In this document: positions 17,097 through 26,114 of the stretch, in pieces
Numbering within the stretch: position 1 is the first letter of the stretch
Layout of the letters: the number at the start of each line of letters is the position of its first letter
NCBI RefSeq assembly: GCF_013340845.1
Contig: NZ_AP020335.1
Span: 806,001-870,000, forward strand
Length of the DNA: 64,000 nt
Source of the DNA: Hydrogenovibrio marinus
Lineage (GTDB): Bacteria > Pseudomonadota > Gammaproteobacteria > Thiomicrospirales > Thiomicrospiraceae
Direction of reading: 5' to 3'
The notes under the pieces: model-generated
The model's database searches: none
What the model was told of the DNA's origin: nothing
Seen by the model: only the letters and a program-made list of their open reading frames with translations
Translations under genes and position numbers: made by a program

Positions 17097-18406
17097 AAAT
17101 TTCGGTTTTTGGGTGCGAATTAAGTGGTTTGGTGACAGCGGGAGCTTTGGCGCAGACGGGAAATGAAGTCATGGCTTTGCCTATCGGTATTGTCAAAGTC
17201 GAGGATTTGCAAAACGGTGTTTTACCGAGGGAAGAGCCTGGGCTTGCATCATTAATAAAGTCACAATATGAAGAAGAACGTTTGTTTTTTGAAGCAGATT
17301 GGTCTTTAGGGGTCGAATATGGTGATGTACTGTTTTTGAGTATGCCGTCATGGAATATTCGGAAAGCAGAAGACATAGTTGACCTTATTTCCAGTACGGC
17401 TGAAAAAGACCTGATTGTTGTGAATCAAAGCACTTTTCCTATCGGTACAGCGGATCGTTTTTTACAGATTATCCAACAAGGGTTTGCGCGTCGTGGTGTA
17501 GAAGCTAAAGTAGCAGTGGTCTCTATGCCGGAATTCATGAGTGAAGGGTCAGCCGTGAAGGATTTCACGCGACCAGATCGTGTTGTGTTGGGCGGAGATT
17601 GTCAGGAAGCTATTGCAACCATCAGAGACATTATGCGCCCTTTTAACTATACGGTCGATCAAATCAAAGTTATGTCGACAAGAGCTGCGGAATATACCAA
17701 GTATGCGGTTAATGCGCTTTTGGCAACTCGAATGAGTTTGGTGAACGAGTTGGCCAATAATGCTGAGCATTTTGATATCGATATGGAGCAGGTTCGTCAA
17801 GGTCTAGGTTCAGATGGACGCGTTGGATTTAGCTATCTTTATCCTGGTTGTGGTTTTGGTGGACCGAGCTTTGCTGAAGATGTTAAAACCCTTGTTGGAA
17901 CACTTGAATCTAAGGGTTATGATGCAGATTTGTTAAAAACGGTTTTGAGTAATAATGAATCTCAAAAAGAGGTTTTGTTTAGAAAAGCATGGCGCTATTT
18001 TCATAACCGACTGCAGGATAAGACCATTGCAATATGGGGGCTTTCGTTTAAGCCAAATACGGCTACTGTCGATAATGCACCAAGTTTGAAAACAGTTGAA
18101 GCTTTGGTGGCACAAGGCGCAAAAGTTGTGGCTTATGATCCTAAAGGGAAAAAAGCATTTCAGCGTTACTGGGGAGAAGATCGTCAAGGTGTATCCTACG
18201 TTAATGACATGTATCAGGCGCTGGAAAATGCTGATGCATTAATGGTGTTGACCGAATGGAAGCACTTTTGGAACCCGGATTATGAACGTATGAAATCACT
18301 CATGGCTCAGCCTGTTATTTTTGACGGTCGCAATATCTATGACTTGAATGTAATGCAATCCAAAGGGTTTGAATACTTTGGTGTCGGTAGGGGGCAATTT
18401 ATTTAA
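17093..18406 (+). CDS. UDP-glucose/GDP-mannose dehydrogenase family protein with altered active site
   Basis: The 437 residues align end to end with UDP-glucose 6-dehydrogenases, enzymes that oxidise UDP-glucose to UDP-glucuronate. Conserved pieces include PEFMSEGSAVKDF, the KYAVNALLATRMSLVNELAN helix, and the C-terminal WGLSFKPNTATVDNAPS and LTEWKHF blocks. Key residues differ, however. The Rossmann GxGxxG is GCELSG, with Glu for the middle Gly. The catalytic block usually written GGSCFPKD reads GGPSFAED, so the Cys is Ser (259) and the Lys is Glu. A Cys does occur six residues earlier (253). The gene overlaps pgi by four bases. It may be a non-catalytic or repurposed paralogue. Confidence 0.85.
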   Translation: MKISVFGCELSGLVTAGALAQTGNEVMALPIGIVKVEDLQNGVLPREEPGLASLIKSQYEEERLFFEADWSLGVEYGDVLFLSMPSWNIRKAEDIVDLISSTAEKDLIVVNQSTFPIGTADRFLQIIQQGFARRGVEAKVAVVSMPEFMSEGSAVKDFTRPDRVVLGGDCQEAIATIRDIMRPFNYTVDQIKVMSTRAAEYTKYAVNALLATRMSLVNELANNAEHFDIDMEQVRQGLGSDGRVGFSYLYPGCGFGGPSFAEDVKTLVGTLESKGYDADLLKTVLSNNESQKEVLFRKAWRYFHNRLQDKTIAIWGLSFKPNTATVDNAPSLKTVEALVAQGAKVVAYDPKGKKAFQRYWGEDRQGVSYVNDMYQALENADALMVLTEWKHFWNPDYERMKSLMAQPVIFDGRNIYDLNVMQSKGFEYFGVGRGQFI

Positions 18407-18540
18407 TTCGTTTTTCCGTTTTTAAGCCAAACCATTTCTTTTTCCCTGTGCTACTTGCAGAAATAGTTTGGTCTCCATCTTGTTACCTATACGCTTTCTT
18501 TATAGAATGTGTGTCTACTTAAAATAAAAAGAATTTCACA

Positions 18541-19347
18541 ATGAAACCTTCGTTTGAAAAAGGCATTTATCTTTTGCCTAACCTCATGACGACAAGCGCT
18601 CTCTTCGCAGGATTTTATGCTGTTATTGCCGGAATGAACGGTTATTTCGAGCAGGGCGCTATCGCTATTTTCGTCGCAATGATTTTTGATGGGTTGGACG
18701 GCCGTGTTGCACGCATGACCAACTCGTGCAGTGCTTTCGGCGCAGAGTATGACAGTCTCGCCGATATGATTTCATTTGGATTGGCGCCAGCGCTGCTTAT
18801 CTATCAATGGGCGCTTCATGATTTCGGTAAGCTAGGTTGGTTAATTGCCTTTGTTTATACGGTAGGCGCAGCGCTGAGATTGGCAAGATTCAACACGCAA
18901 GTCGGTATTGCAGATAAACGCTATTTCCAAGGGTTACCGAGTCCTGCGGCCGCGGCACTATTGGCAGGTTTTGTTTGGATGGTGGAAACCAATCATATTC
19001 AAACTGGGTTAGAGTCGTTCTTTACATTATTCCTGACATTGGCTGCGGGTTTGATGATGGTTAGTAATATGCGATTTAACTCTTTTAAAGAGTTAAATTT
19101 AAAAGGAAAAGTGCCTTTTGTTACCTTACTGTTAATCGTGTTGGTGTTTGTGGTTATTACTTTAAAGCCAGCCGTAATTTTGTTCGGTTTCTTTTTCCTT
19201 TATGCGCTGTCAGGCCCAATTTTGACACTGAGGCTTTTGCAACAAAAACGTTCTGAAAGACGTAGTAAAAAGCGTAAGGCTTCAGAACAAAACGAAACGG
19301 AAAAAAAGGAGACGGAACAACCGTCTGCTGAAAGTGATGCACCTTAA
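18541..19347 (+). CDS. pssA: CDP-diacylglycerol-serine O-phosphatidyltransferase
   Basis: This 268-residue integral membrane enzyme makes phosphatidylserine, the precursor of phosphatidylethanolamine. The CDP-alcohol phosphotransferase motif is complete between residues 51 and 76 (DGLDGRVAR, then G, D and D at the required spacing in GAEYDSLAD). About six to seven hydrophobic helices follow. The tail from about residue 236 is highly charged and cytoplasmic. It lies 47 bases before leuA, an arrangement seen in other proteobacteria. Confidence 0.95.
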   Translation: MKPSFEKGIYLLPNLMTTSALFAGFYAVIAGMNGYFEQGAIAIFVAMIFDGLDGRVARMTNSCSAFGAEYDSLADMISFGLAPALLIYQWALHDFGKLGWLIAFVYTVGAALRLARFNTQVGIADKRYFQGLPSPAAAALLAGFVWMVETNHIQTGLESFFTLFLTLAAGLMMVSNMRFNSFKELNLKGKVPFVTLLLIVLVFVVITLKPAVILFGFFFLYALSGPILTLRLLQQKRSERRSKKRKASEQNETEKKETEQPSAESDAP

Positions 19348-19394
19348 TCTGTTTAGCGATTAAGCACTAGATTTAGAAAATAGAAGAGATAATT

Positions 19395-20939
19395 ATGAAG
19401 CAACAGCTTGTTATTTTTGACACGACTTTAAGAGATGGTGAGCAAAGTCCTGGCGCATCGATGACAAAGGATGAAAAAATCCGTATTGCGCGCCAATTGG
19501 AAAAATTAAAAGTTGATGTTATTGAAGCTGGATTTCCAGCGGCGAGCCAAGGTGATTTTGAGTCGGTTCACGCTGTTGCTTCTGTTGTGAAGGATAGTAC
19601 GATTTGTGGATTGGCTCGTGCTGTCGAAAACGACATTGTGCGTGCTGGTGAAGCGATCAAGCCTGCAAACTCTGGGCGTATCCATACTTTTATTGCGACC
19701 TCTCCTATTCACATGGAAATGAAGTTGCGCATGTCGCCGGATGAAGTGGTAGAACGTGCAGTTTGGGCGGTTAAGAGAGCAAGAGACTTTACGGATAATG
19801 TCGAGTTCTCTCCTGAGGATGCAGGTCGTTCAGAGTTGGATTTTCTATGCCGAGTGATTGAAGCCGCTATTGATGCTGGTGCAACCACAATCAATATTCC
19901 AGATACGGTCGGTTATAACATTCCGGAGCAGTTCGGTGACTTGATGCATAACTTGTTGACGAAAATTCCGAACTCAGATAAGGCGATTTTTTCTGCCCAC
20001 TGTCATAACGACTTGGGCTTGGCGGTAGCCAACTCTTTGGCTGCCGTAAAAGCAGGTGCGAGACAAGTTGAGTGTACGATCAATGGCTTGGGTGAGCGCG
20101 CAGGTAATACGGCGCTAGAAGAATTGGTCATGGCAGTACGTACTCGGCAAGATGCTTTTGCAGTGGATACACGCATTAATACCAGAGAAATTTTAGCGAC
20201 ATCCCGTTTGGTTTCAGGGATTACGGGGTTTGCTGTACAGCCTAATAAAGCGATTGTAGGTGCCAATGCATTCGCGCATGAGTCTGGTATTCACCAAGAC
20301 GGTGTTCTGAAGCATCGCGAGACCTATGAAATCATGCGTGCAGAAGATGTGGGCTGGAGCACGAACAAAATGGTTCTAGGGAAACACTCTGGACGCAGTG
20401 CTTTCCGTAGCCGCTTAGAAGAATTAGGCATTGAGTTTGATACTGAGCAAGAGCTGAATGAGGCTTTTGTTAGATTTAAAGAATTAGCCGATCTTAAACA
20501 CGAAATTTACGATGAAGACCTTCAAGCATTGGTTACCGATAATAGTGCTCAGCGCTTAGAAAATGAACGTTATCGTTTGGTTGCTTTGAATGCTGGAACC
20601 ACTACCGGTGATGCGCCTAATGCTGAAGTGACACTGTGGGTGGACGGTGTTGAGAAAACGGCAAGTGCCAGCGGCGGCGGTGTGGTTGATGCTACCTTTA
20701 AAGCCATTGAAAAAATGGTGAATTCAGGAGCAAGCTTGGAATTGTACTCAGTGAGTAATGTGACCAATGGTACCGATTCATTGGGAGAGACTTCTGTACG
20801 CATGGAGAAGGCAGGACGTATCGTCAATGGGCAAGGTTCCGATACTGATATCATCACGGCTTCTGCTAAAGCTTATATCAATGCGCTGAACAAGCTTGAA
20901 TCCACGCAGCAAAAATCACATCCTCAAGCATCTGTATAG
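19395..20939 (+). CDS. leuA: 2-isopropylmalate synthase
   Basis: This 514-residue enzyme catalyses the first committed step of leucine synthesis, condensing 2-oxoisovalerate with acetyl-CoA. The HMGL-like signature [16 protein letters not shown] starts at residue 7. [18 protein letters not shown] and the [18 protein letters not shown] block provide metal and substrate ligands. The C-terminal LeuA allosteric domain (about 390-505, with [12 protein letters not shown]) is intact, so leucine feedback is expected. It is probably cotranscribed with pssA. Confidence 0.97.
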   Translation: MKQQLVIFDTTLRDGEQSPGASMTKDEKIRIARQLEKLKVDVIEAGFPAASQGDFESVHAVASVVKDSTICGLARAVENDIVRAGEAIKPANSGRIHTFIATSPIHMEMKLRMSPDEVVERAVWAVKRARDFTDNVEFSPEDAGRSELDFLCRVIEAAIDAGATTINIPDTVGYNIPEQFGDLMHNLLTKIPNSDKAIFSAHCHNDLGLAVANSLAAVKAGARQVECTINGLGERAGNTALEELVMAVRTRQDAFAVDTRINTREILATSRLVSGITGFAVQPNKAIVGANAFAHESGIHQDGVLKHRETYEIMRAEDVGWSTNKMVLGKHSGRSAFRSRLEELGIEFDTEQELNEAFVRFKELADLKHEIYDEDLQALVTDNSAQRLENERYRLVALNAGTTTGDAPNAEVTLWVDGVEKTASASGGGVVDATFKAIEKMVNSGASLELYSVSNVTNGTDSLGETSVRMEKAGRIVNGQGSDTDIITASAKAYINALNKLESTQQKSHPQASV

Positions 20940-21032
20940 AGATCATGATGTTTTCTTTTCTAGGAAACAGTCAAAACAACCGGCTTGCGATAGCATTGTT
21001 AAAAGCCGGTACTATTTTTGAGCAAGCCCGTT

Positions 21033-21632
21033 ATGTCTAAAACAACGCTTGACCCTTCTTTACTTGAACAACTCGGTATCGTGAATTGGCGAATGCACAC
21101 GCAGTTCGCACGTTCTCCTGAGGCACCGGTATATGAGAGTGCCAACCAAAACCAAGTAGCAGCAGTGGTGAAAGAAAGTCCGCAGCCAGCCTATAGCGCA
21201 CTAGAAGAGCCTGTTGAGCAGATAGTGGGTGATGTTGTCGAGCTAGAAGCTTCTGAAGCCTTGCAGTCAGAGAATCAGAGCACAACGGAACTGGTTTTTG
21301 TTGGTGTTGGGTTGGAGCAGGTTTGGCAAAATGAAGAAAGCCCTGCTTGGCGCTTGATGTTGAATATTTTGAACGCACTTGAGATTTCGGAAGAAGATGT
21401 TCTTTATTTCGATACTGGATTGTTACACACGGAGGATGCCATTTGGATGACCCTTGAAGAGATTATTGATACAGGGGTTGAGCAGGTATTTAGTTTTGAC
21501 GAAGATGGTATGTTGAACGAAGCCCTTTCTGAAGGGCTTCAAGTGGAAACTTTGCCGAGCTTAGACGCAATGTTGATGCAAGGTTATGCAAAAAAACAAG
21601 GTTACTATCGGTTAGCAAATTATGTTCGCTGA
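21033..21632 (+). CDS. holD: Probable DNA polymerase III psi subunit (HolD-like)
   Basis: This 199-residue protein looks like HolD, which links the clamp loader to chi and single-stranded-DNA-binding protein. The N-terminal LLEQLGIVNWRMH matches the short HolD helix that contacts chi. The C-terminal half (SPAWRLMLNILNALEISEEDVLYFD) matches the psi core. Between them (about 35-90) is a long acidic, Glu-rich insert absent from E. coli HolD. The gene overlaps rimI by 11 bases, and holD-rimI is the known gammaproteobacterial order. A TTG five codons earlier is a possible but less likely start. Confidence 0.65.
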   Translation: MSKTTLDPSLLEQLGIVNWRMHTQFARSPEAPVYESANQNQVAAVVKESPQPAYSALEEPVEQIVGDVVELEASEALQSENQSTTELVFVGVGLEQVWQNEESPAWRLMLNILNALEISEEDVLYFDTGLLHTEDAIWMTLEEIIDTGVEQVFSFDEDGMLNEALSEGLQVETLPSLDAMLMQGYAKKQGYYRLANYVR

Positions 21633-22089
21633 ATTTAGTTATTTTCGTCCAATGGACGAATATGATGTCAAATGGGTGTTGAGTACAGAAAAAGCATCCT
21701 ATGATTTTCCCTGGTCTCCTCAGGGTTTCACCAAAGCCATGGATGATGGCTTAGCCTATATTTTGTGTGATGTAGATGATAGGAAGCTTGGATATGCCTG
21801 TTTCCTAGCAGTGTTGGATGAGATTCATTTACTGAATTTATGTGTCGCGCCAGACTTTAGGCAGCAAGGGATCGCGGGGGATGCTCTGCGAAAGTTCAAG
21901 GATTATTTTCTGGATTCCGACTATGAGAAGATGTTGCTAGAAGTCAGGGTTTCCAATCCTGCGAAAGTGCTCTATGAAAAACATGGTTTCATTGAAGATG
22001 GTATTCGAAAAGGTTACTACCCGCTGAAGAATACGCATGATAAGGAAGATGCTGTCCTGATGTCTTGCTTGCTGGCGGAGAGTGCTTAA
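21622..22089 (+). CDS. rimI: Ribosomal-protein-alanine N-acetyltransferase
   Basis: This 155-residue GNAT enzyme of the RimI type acetylates the N-terminal alanine of ribosomal protein S18. The family region FPWSPQGF is present near residue 30. The acetyl-CoA loop LCVAPDFRQQGIAGDAL and the catalytic-site stretch VRVSNPAKVLYEKHGF are intact. It overlaps the HolD-like gene, supporting cotranscription. An ATG ten codons in could be an alternative start. A dispersed repeat follows directly. Confidence 0.9.
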   Translation: MFAEFSYFRPMDEYDVKWVLSTEKASYDFPWSPQGFTKAMDDGLAYILCDVDDRKLGYACFLAVLDEIHLLNLCVAPDFRQQGIAGDALRKFKDYFLDSDYEKMLLEVRVSNPAKVLYEKHGFIEDGIRKGYYPLKNTHDKEDAVLMSCLLAESA

Positions 22090-22134
22090 AAAAATACCAG
22101 GTTGGGGTGTCTTACCCCAACCTGGCAGATTTTA
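22090..22134. repeat. Dispersed repeat, palindromic copy 2
   Basis: This is an inverted repeat with perfect 11-bp arms CCAGGTTGGGG / CCCCAACCTGG (22097-22107 and 22115-22125) around a 7-base loop. Partly paired AAAATA / AGATTTT flanks extend the stem. It fills the gap between convergent rimI and suhB and probably serves as a bidirectional terminator. Confidence 0.85.
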
Positions 22135-22147
22135 TGAAAAGATAGGC

Positions 22148-22948
22148 TTAAGCGCGGTATTCTTTTGGGATGGTGTTGCTGATAACCTGAGCCATCGCTT
22201 TCATCATTTTCGGATTGGCCGCAATCAAGTTGCCTGATTCCAGGTATTTATCACCTCCTAGCATGTCACTGACCAGTCCGCCTGCTTCATTCACAATCAA
22301 CGCACCAGCTGCAATATCCCATGGTTTTAGGTTTAGCTCCCAGTAGCCATCCACACGCCCGCATGCAACGTAAGCCAAGTCCAGTGCTGCTGAACCTGGT
22401 CTGCGGATGCCCGCAGTTTGCAGCATGAATTCCTTGAAACAAGCCAGGTAAGCATCAGCGAATTCAAAGTTGTAATAAGGAATGCCTGTCGCCAAAAGCG
22501 CGTTTTTCAATGTCTTTTGTTCACTGACTCGAATACGGTAATTGTTCATACGAGCTCCGCCTCCACGAGATGCAGAGAACAACTCGTCACGAGTTGGATC
22601 AAAAATGACACCGTGCATCAGACGCCCTTTTTCAGTCACTGCGATGGAAACTGCAAACTGTGGGAATCCGTGCAAAAAGTTGGTTGTGCCATCTAGTGGA
22701 TCGATAATCCATTCAAAATCGGAATCTTTTTTGTGAGCACCACTTTCTTCAGCCAATATGCTGTGTTGAGGATAGTATTTGCGGATGGTGTCGATAATGA
22801 TTTTTTCCGCATGCTTGTCGATTTCGCTGACGTAATCGTTGCGTCCTTTCTCTTCAACGTTGAGCTGCTCGATGTTTCGCATTTGATTTGCGATAAAATA
22901 ACCAGCTTCTTTTGCGGCGATGCTGGCAACATTCAAAATAGGATGCAT
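22148..22948 (-). CDS. suhB: Inositol-1-monophosphatase (SuhB)
   Basis: This is a 266-residue magnesium-dependent phosphatase of the IMPase family; in E. coli SuhB also acts with Nus factors in rRNA antitermination. Motifs are EESG (metal ligand), WIIDPLDGTTNFLHGFP (catalytic loop) and WDIAAGALIVNEAGG near the C-terminus. Length equals E. coli SuhB. It is divergent from trmJ, as in many gammaproteobacteria. Confidence 0.96.
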   Translation of the reverse strand: MHPILNVASIAAKEAGYFIANQMRNIEQLNVEEKGRNDYVSEIDKHAEKIIIDTIRKYYPQHSILAEESGAHKKDSDFEWIIDPLDGTTNFLHGFPQFAVSIAVTEKGRLMHGVIFDPTRDELFSASRGGGARMNNYRIRVSEQKTLKNALLATGIPYYNFEFADAYLACFKEFMLQTAGIRRPGSAALDLAYVACGRVDGYWELNLKPWDIAAGALIVNEAGGLVSDMLGGDKYLESGNLIAANPKMMKAMAQVISNTIPKEYRA

Positions 22949-23016
22949 AAGACGTTTTCCAATTGTTAGAATATCGGGTTAAACTTTAGAACTGACGGAA
23001 TTATAACGGAAAATAA

Positions 23017-23829
23017 ATGATAGAAGACTATAGAAGCCATCCGAAACTGTCAAAAATTAAAATTGTTTTGATTGAGACTTCCCATCCAGGCAATATTGGC
23101 GCGGTTGCGCGAGCAATGAAAAATATGGGGTTAAGTCAGTTAGTGCTGGTAAATCCGAAAGAATTCCCAAGTCAGGTTGCCTCGGCTAGAGCGTCGGGAG
23201 CGGCTGATGTTTTGAGTGAAGCGGTTGTAAAAGAGACTTTGGATGAGGCCATCGCTGATTGCAAATTGGTTGTGGGGGCGAGTGCTCGTCTGCGCAAAGT
23301 GTCTTGGCCACAAATGGATGTTAGAGAAACCGCTACCATGATCATGGAAGTAACTGAGAATGAAGATGACCAAGTGGCGTTGTTGTTTGGTCGAGAAGAC
23401 TCTGGGTTGAGCAATGCAGAGCTGGATAAATGTCATTACCTTGCACATATTCCGACGAACCCAACCTACAGTTCTTTGAACATTGCGGCGGCAGTACAGG
23501 TTTTTGTTTATGAGTGCTTGATGGCGACGGATCTGAAGAACAGTTTTTCATCTGGTCAATACAATCACAAGTTAGCTTCATCCGAACAATTAGAAGGGTT
23601 TTATGATCACTTGTATCAAAGTTTGCAAGATATCGGCTTCTTAGACCCAGCAAAGAATGCACGTTTCATGCGAAGAATGCGTAAGTTGTTTAACCGCACT
23701 CAGTTGGATGTCAAAGAGATTGATATACTAAGAGGAATTTTGACTGCGTCGCAGAGACAGTCAGTTAAACTTCAAGAGCTTCAAGCATTGCAAAGTTCAG
23801 AACCAGAAGTGGAACCAAAAAATGTTTAA
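23017..23829 (+). CDS. trmJ: tRNA (cytidine/uridine-2'-O-)-methyltransferase TrmJ
   Basis: This 270-residue SPOUT methyltransferase modifies position 32 of tRNAs using S-adenosylmethionine. The N-terminal block [23 protein letters not shown] contains the conserved Asn and Arg. The knot region has [16 protein letters not shown] and the C-terminal [14 protein letters not shown]. It overlaps cysE by eight bases, and the trmJ-cysE-iscR order is common in this class. Confidence 0.95.
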   Translation: MIEDYRSHPKLSKIKIVLIETSHPGNIGAVARAMKNMGLSQLVLVNPKEFPSQVASARASGAADVLSEAVVKETLDEAIADCKLVVGASARLRKVSWPQMDVRETATMIMEVTENEDDQVALLFGREDSGLSNAELDKCHYLAHIPTNPTYSSLNIAAAVQVFVYECLMATDLKNSFSSGQYNHKLASSEQLEGFYDHLYQSLQDIGFLDPAKNARFMRRMRKLFNRTQLDVKEIDILRGILTASQRQSVKLQELQALQSSEPEVEPKNV

Positions 23830-24610
23830 AAGAATCAGATCAGATGTCCAGTCAGTCTTCGAGCGTGATCCTGCAGCAAGAAGTACGTTCGAAGTTCTAA
23901 CGACTTACCCTGGTTTGCATGCCATTTTGTTTTACCGTCTGACACATTGGTTGTGGGGTAAAGGTCTGAAATGGTTGGCCAGATTTATTTCGGGATTCGC
24001 TCGATGGTTTACCGGGATTGAAATTCACCCAGCGGCAAAAATTGGTGAGCGATTCTTTATTGACCACGGTATGGGGATTGTTATTGGAGAAACGGCGGAA
24101 ATTGGTGATGATTGTACGCTGTACCAAGGTGTGACTCTAGGTGGTGTTAGCGCAAGCGAAGGCAAACGACATCCTACTTTAGGGAATCGTGTTGTTGTGG
24201 GCGCTGGCGCAAAAGTTCTGGGTCCCTTTACTGTAGGTGACGATGCTCGTATCGGTTCTAACGCAGTGGTGTTGAAATCGGTTCCTGCTAACCGAACTGT
24301 GGTTGGAATTCCTGGAAGGGTGGTTGACCCTGATCGTAAAAAATCACGTCGTGAGAAGATGGCAGAAAAAATCGGGTTTGATGCTTATGGTGTCAGTCAG
24401 GATGTTCAAGATCCAATCGAGAAAGCTATCTTCAGTTTGTTGGATCATGTGCAGAGTCAGGATGAACAGTTAGAGAAGCTCAATCAAGCAGTTAAGCAAC
24501 TTGGTGGTTCGGATTCTCATGTGGATTTACCGAGTCTTGAAGATGCGGTGTTAGAGCCGGATAATCCGGAGTATCAAGCGCACATTAAAAAAGTGGACAC
24601 TAATAGATAA
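23822..24610 (+). CDS. cysE: Serine O-acetyltransferase
   Basis: This 262-residue enzyme makes O-acetylserine from serine and acetyl-CoA for cysteine synthesis. The left-handed beta-helix hexapeptide repeats are visible from about residue 65 ([24 protein letters not shown]), followed by GVTLGG and [20 protein letters not shown]. It is the shorter EpsC-type form without the long N-terminal domain of E. coli CysE, but has an acidic tail of about 70 residues. It is translationally coupled to trmJ by overlap. Confidence 0.94.
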   Translation: MFKRIRSDVQSVFERDPAARSTFEVLTTYPGLHAILFYRLTHWLWGKGLKWLARFISGFARWFTGIEIHPAAKIGERFFIDHGMGIVIGETAEIGDDCTLYQGVTLGGVSASEGKRHPTLGNRVVVGAGAKVLGPFTVGDDARIGSNAVVLKSVPANRTVVGIPGRVVDPDRKKSRREKMAEKIGFDAYGVSQDVQDPIEKAIFSLLDHVQSQDEQLEKLNQAVKQLGGSDSHVDLPSLEDAVLEPDNPEYQAHIKKVDTNR

Positions 24611-24661
24611 GGATTGATTTAGTCGCTCACTCATCATCGAATAATTCTTGAGTTGTTCACT

Positions 24662-24681
24662 AGGTTATTATAGAATAACCT
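24662..24681. promoter_or_regulatory. Candidate operator upstream of iscR
   Basis: AGGTTATT-ATAG-AATAACCT is a perfect 8-bp inverted repeat in the promoter region 58 bases before iscR. IscR autoregulates in other bacteria, so this may be its site, although it does not clearly match the E. coli consensus. Confidence 0.4.
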
Positions 24682-24738
24682 TAGTTTTTACATGTTAATC
24701 AAGCTTTAAAGCGGATAAAGCTTTAAAGGGGAAGGGTG

Positions 24739-25167
24739 ATGAAGCTGACTTCAAAGGGTCGTTATGCAGTAACGGCAATGCTCGATATTGCGATTAATCA
24801 GTCGAAAGGACCGATTACTTTAGCGATGATTTCCGAAAGGCAGGATATTTCGCTGTCTTATCTAGAGCAAATTTTTGCCAAACTGAAAAAATCAGATTTG
24901 GTTTTGAGTGCTAGAGGGCCAGGCGGCGGATATCGTTTGAGTCGTGACCCAGGTGAAATTTCAGTGAGTGAAGTTATTGCGGCGGTGAACGAGGATTTGG
25001 AGGCCAGAAAGTGCAAAGGCCGTGAGAATTGTAAAGGCGGTGAAGAGTGTCTTTCTCATGAGTTGTGGTCAGATTTGAGTGAGATGATCGAGCAATTTTT
25101 GGAAAATATCACCCTGCAAAAAATTATCGAAAAACGTTCAAGCGTGAAAGAAATTATTTTTGCTTAG
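24739..25167 (+). CDS. iscR: Fe-S cluster-sensing Rrf2 regulator IscR
   Basis: This 142-residue winged-helix transcription regulator binds a [2Fe-2S] cluster and controls cluster-assembly genes. The N-terminal [18 protein letters not shown] and the wing [11 protein letters not shown]-like segment ([13 protein letters not shown]) are typical. Cluster ligands C92, C98, C104 and H107 lie exactly where E. coli IscR has them. The ATG at 24739 is preferred over the GTG one codon earlier because a GGGGAAGG site precedes it. It is followed directly by iscA, but not by iscS or iscU. Confidence 0.95.
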   Translation: MKLTSKGRYAVTAMLDIAINQSKGPITLAMISERQDISLSYLEQIFAKLKKSDLVLSARGPGGGYRLSRDPGEISVSEVIAAVNEDLEARKCKGRENCKGGEECLSHELWSDLSEMIEQFLENITLQKIIEKRSSVKEIIFA

Positions 25168-25191
25168 GCGTTTGCGTAAAGGAGAATATCA

Positions 25192-25518
25192 ATGGCTGTT
25201 ACCTTAACAGAATCTGCTGCTGAGAGAGTCAGAATCATGCTGGCAAAAAGAGGTCATGGTTTAGGACTGAAGCTGGCAACAAAAGTAAGTGGGTGTGCCG
25301 GTTTTGCATATGTCGTTGACTATGCAGATGAAATTACCGATGATGACGCTGTTTTTGAAAGTCATGGACAGAAAGTCGTCGTTCCCAAAAAGAGTTTAGA
25401 GCAAGTGGACGGTACTGAGCTGGACTATGTCAAAGAAAGCTTGTTGAATGAAGGTTTTGAGTTCCATAATCCGAAAGTTAAAGACGCTTGTGGTTGTGGA
25501 GAATCTTTTACCATATAG
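25192..25518 (+). CDS. iscA: Iron-sulfur cluster assembly protein IscA
   Basis: This 108-residue A-type carrier receives and delivers Fe-S clusters. The three ligand cysteines are C35 (KVSGCAGF), C100 and C102 (CGCG). Wording throughout is closest to IscA rather than ErpA or SufA. A GGAG site precedes the start. It forms a two-gene unit with iscR and is followed by a terminator. The usual iscS-iscU-hscBA-fdx genes are absent, so another location or the SUF system must supply the rest. Confidence 0.93.
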   Translation: MAVTLTESAAERVRIMLAKRGHGLGLKLATKVSGCAGFAYVVDYADEITDDDAVFESHGQKVVVPKKSLEQVDGTELDYVKESLLNEGFEFHNPKVKDACGCGESFTI

Positions 25519-25542
25519 TGCCAGCATTTCGCCCAAACTCAT

Positions 25543-25574
25543 AAAAAGACCCCGGTTTTGATCGGGGTCTTTTA
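25543..25574 (+). terminator. Terminator after iscA
   Basis: The hairpin AAAAGACCCCG / CGGGGTCTTTT with an 8-base loop ends in TTTTA. It lies 24 bases after the iscA stop and closes the iscR-iscA unit. Confidence 0.9.
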
Positions 25575-25661
25575 TTTTCAGACTTTTTTCAGCAATCAGC
25601 AAGCTAGATTGTTAAAATACCTCATATTTTGTCACTACAGACCAAACAGGATTCTTTCATT

Positions 25662-26084
25662 ATGGTACAACGCACTTTTTCTATTATTAAACCGGATGCG
25701 GTGAATAGAAATTTAATCGGTGAAATTACGGCCAGGCTAGAGAAAAGTGGCTTGTCAGTGATTGCATCTAAGATGCTTCATTTAACGACCGAACAGGCCG
25801 CAGGTTTTTATGCTGAACATGAGGGTAAACCCTTTTATGAGACGTTGATTACCAACATGACAGCAGGGTCGATTATTGTCCAGGTGCTGGAAGGTGAAGA
25901 TGCTGTTGCTAAGAACCGTGAGGTGATGGGTACGACGGATCCTGAAAAAGCGGCACCGGGTACGATTCGAAAAGATTTTGCGGTTTCAATGCAAAAAAAC
26001 TCTGTTCATGGGTCAGATTCTCCAGAAAGTGCGGCAAGAGAGATTGCCTACTTCTTTAATGAAAATGAAATTTATCCTCGATAG
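25662..26084 (+). CDS. ndk: Nucleoside diphosphate kinase
   Basis: This 140-residue enzyme transfers the gamma-phosphate between nucleoside triphosphates and diphosphates. The start is the ATG giving [14 protein letters not shown]. The active-site His lies in the [12 protein letters not shown] motif, and [15 protein letters not shown] is intact. An upstream TTG would add eleven residues not found in the family. It is followed 30 bases later by rlmN, the usual neighbour. Confidence 0.96.
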   Translation: MVQRTFSIIKPDAVNRNLIGEITARLEKSGLSVIASKMLHLTTEQAAGFYAEHEGKPFYETLITNMTAGSIIVQVLEGEDAVAKNREVMGTTDPEKAAPGTIRKDFAVSMQKNSVHGSDSPESAAREIAYFFNENEIYPR

Positions 26085-26114
26085 CCATTAATCGATTTTA
26101 AGGTTGGAACTGCA

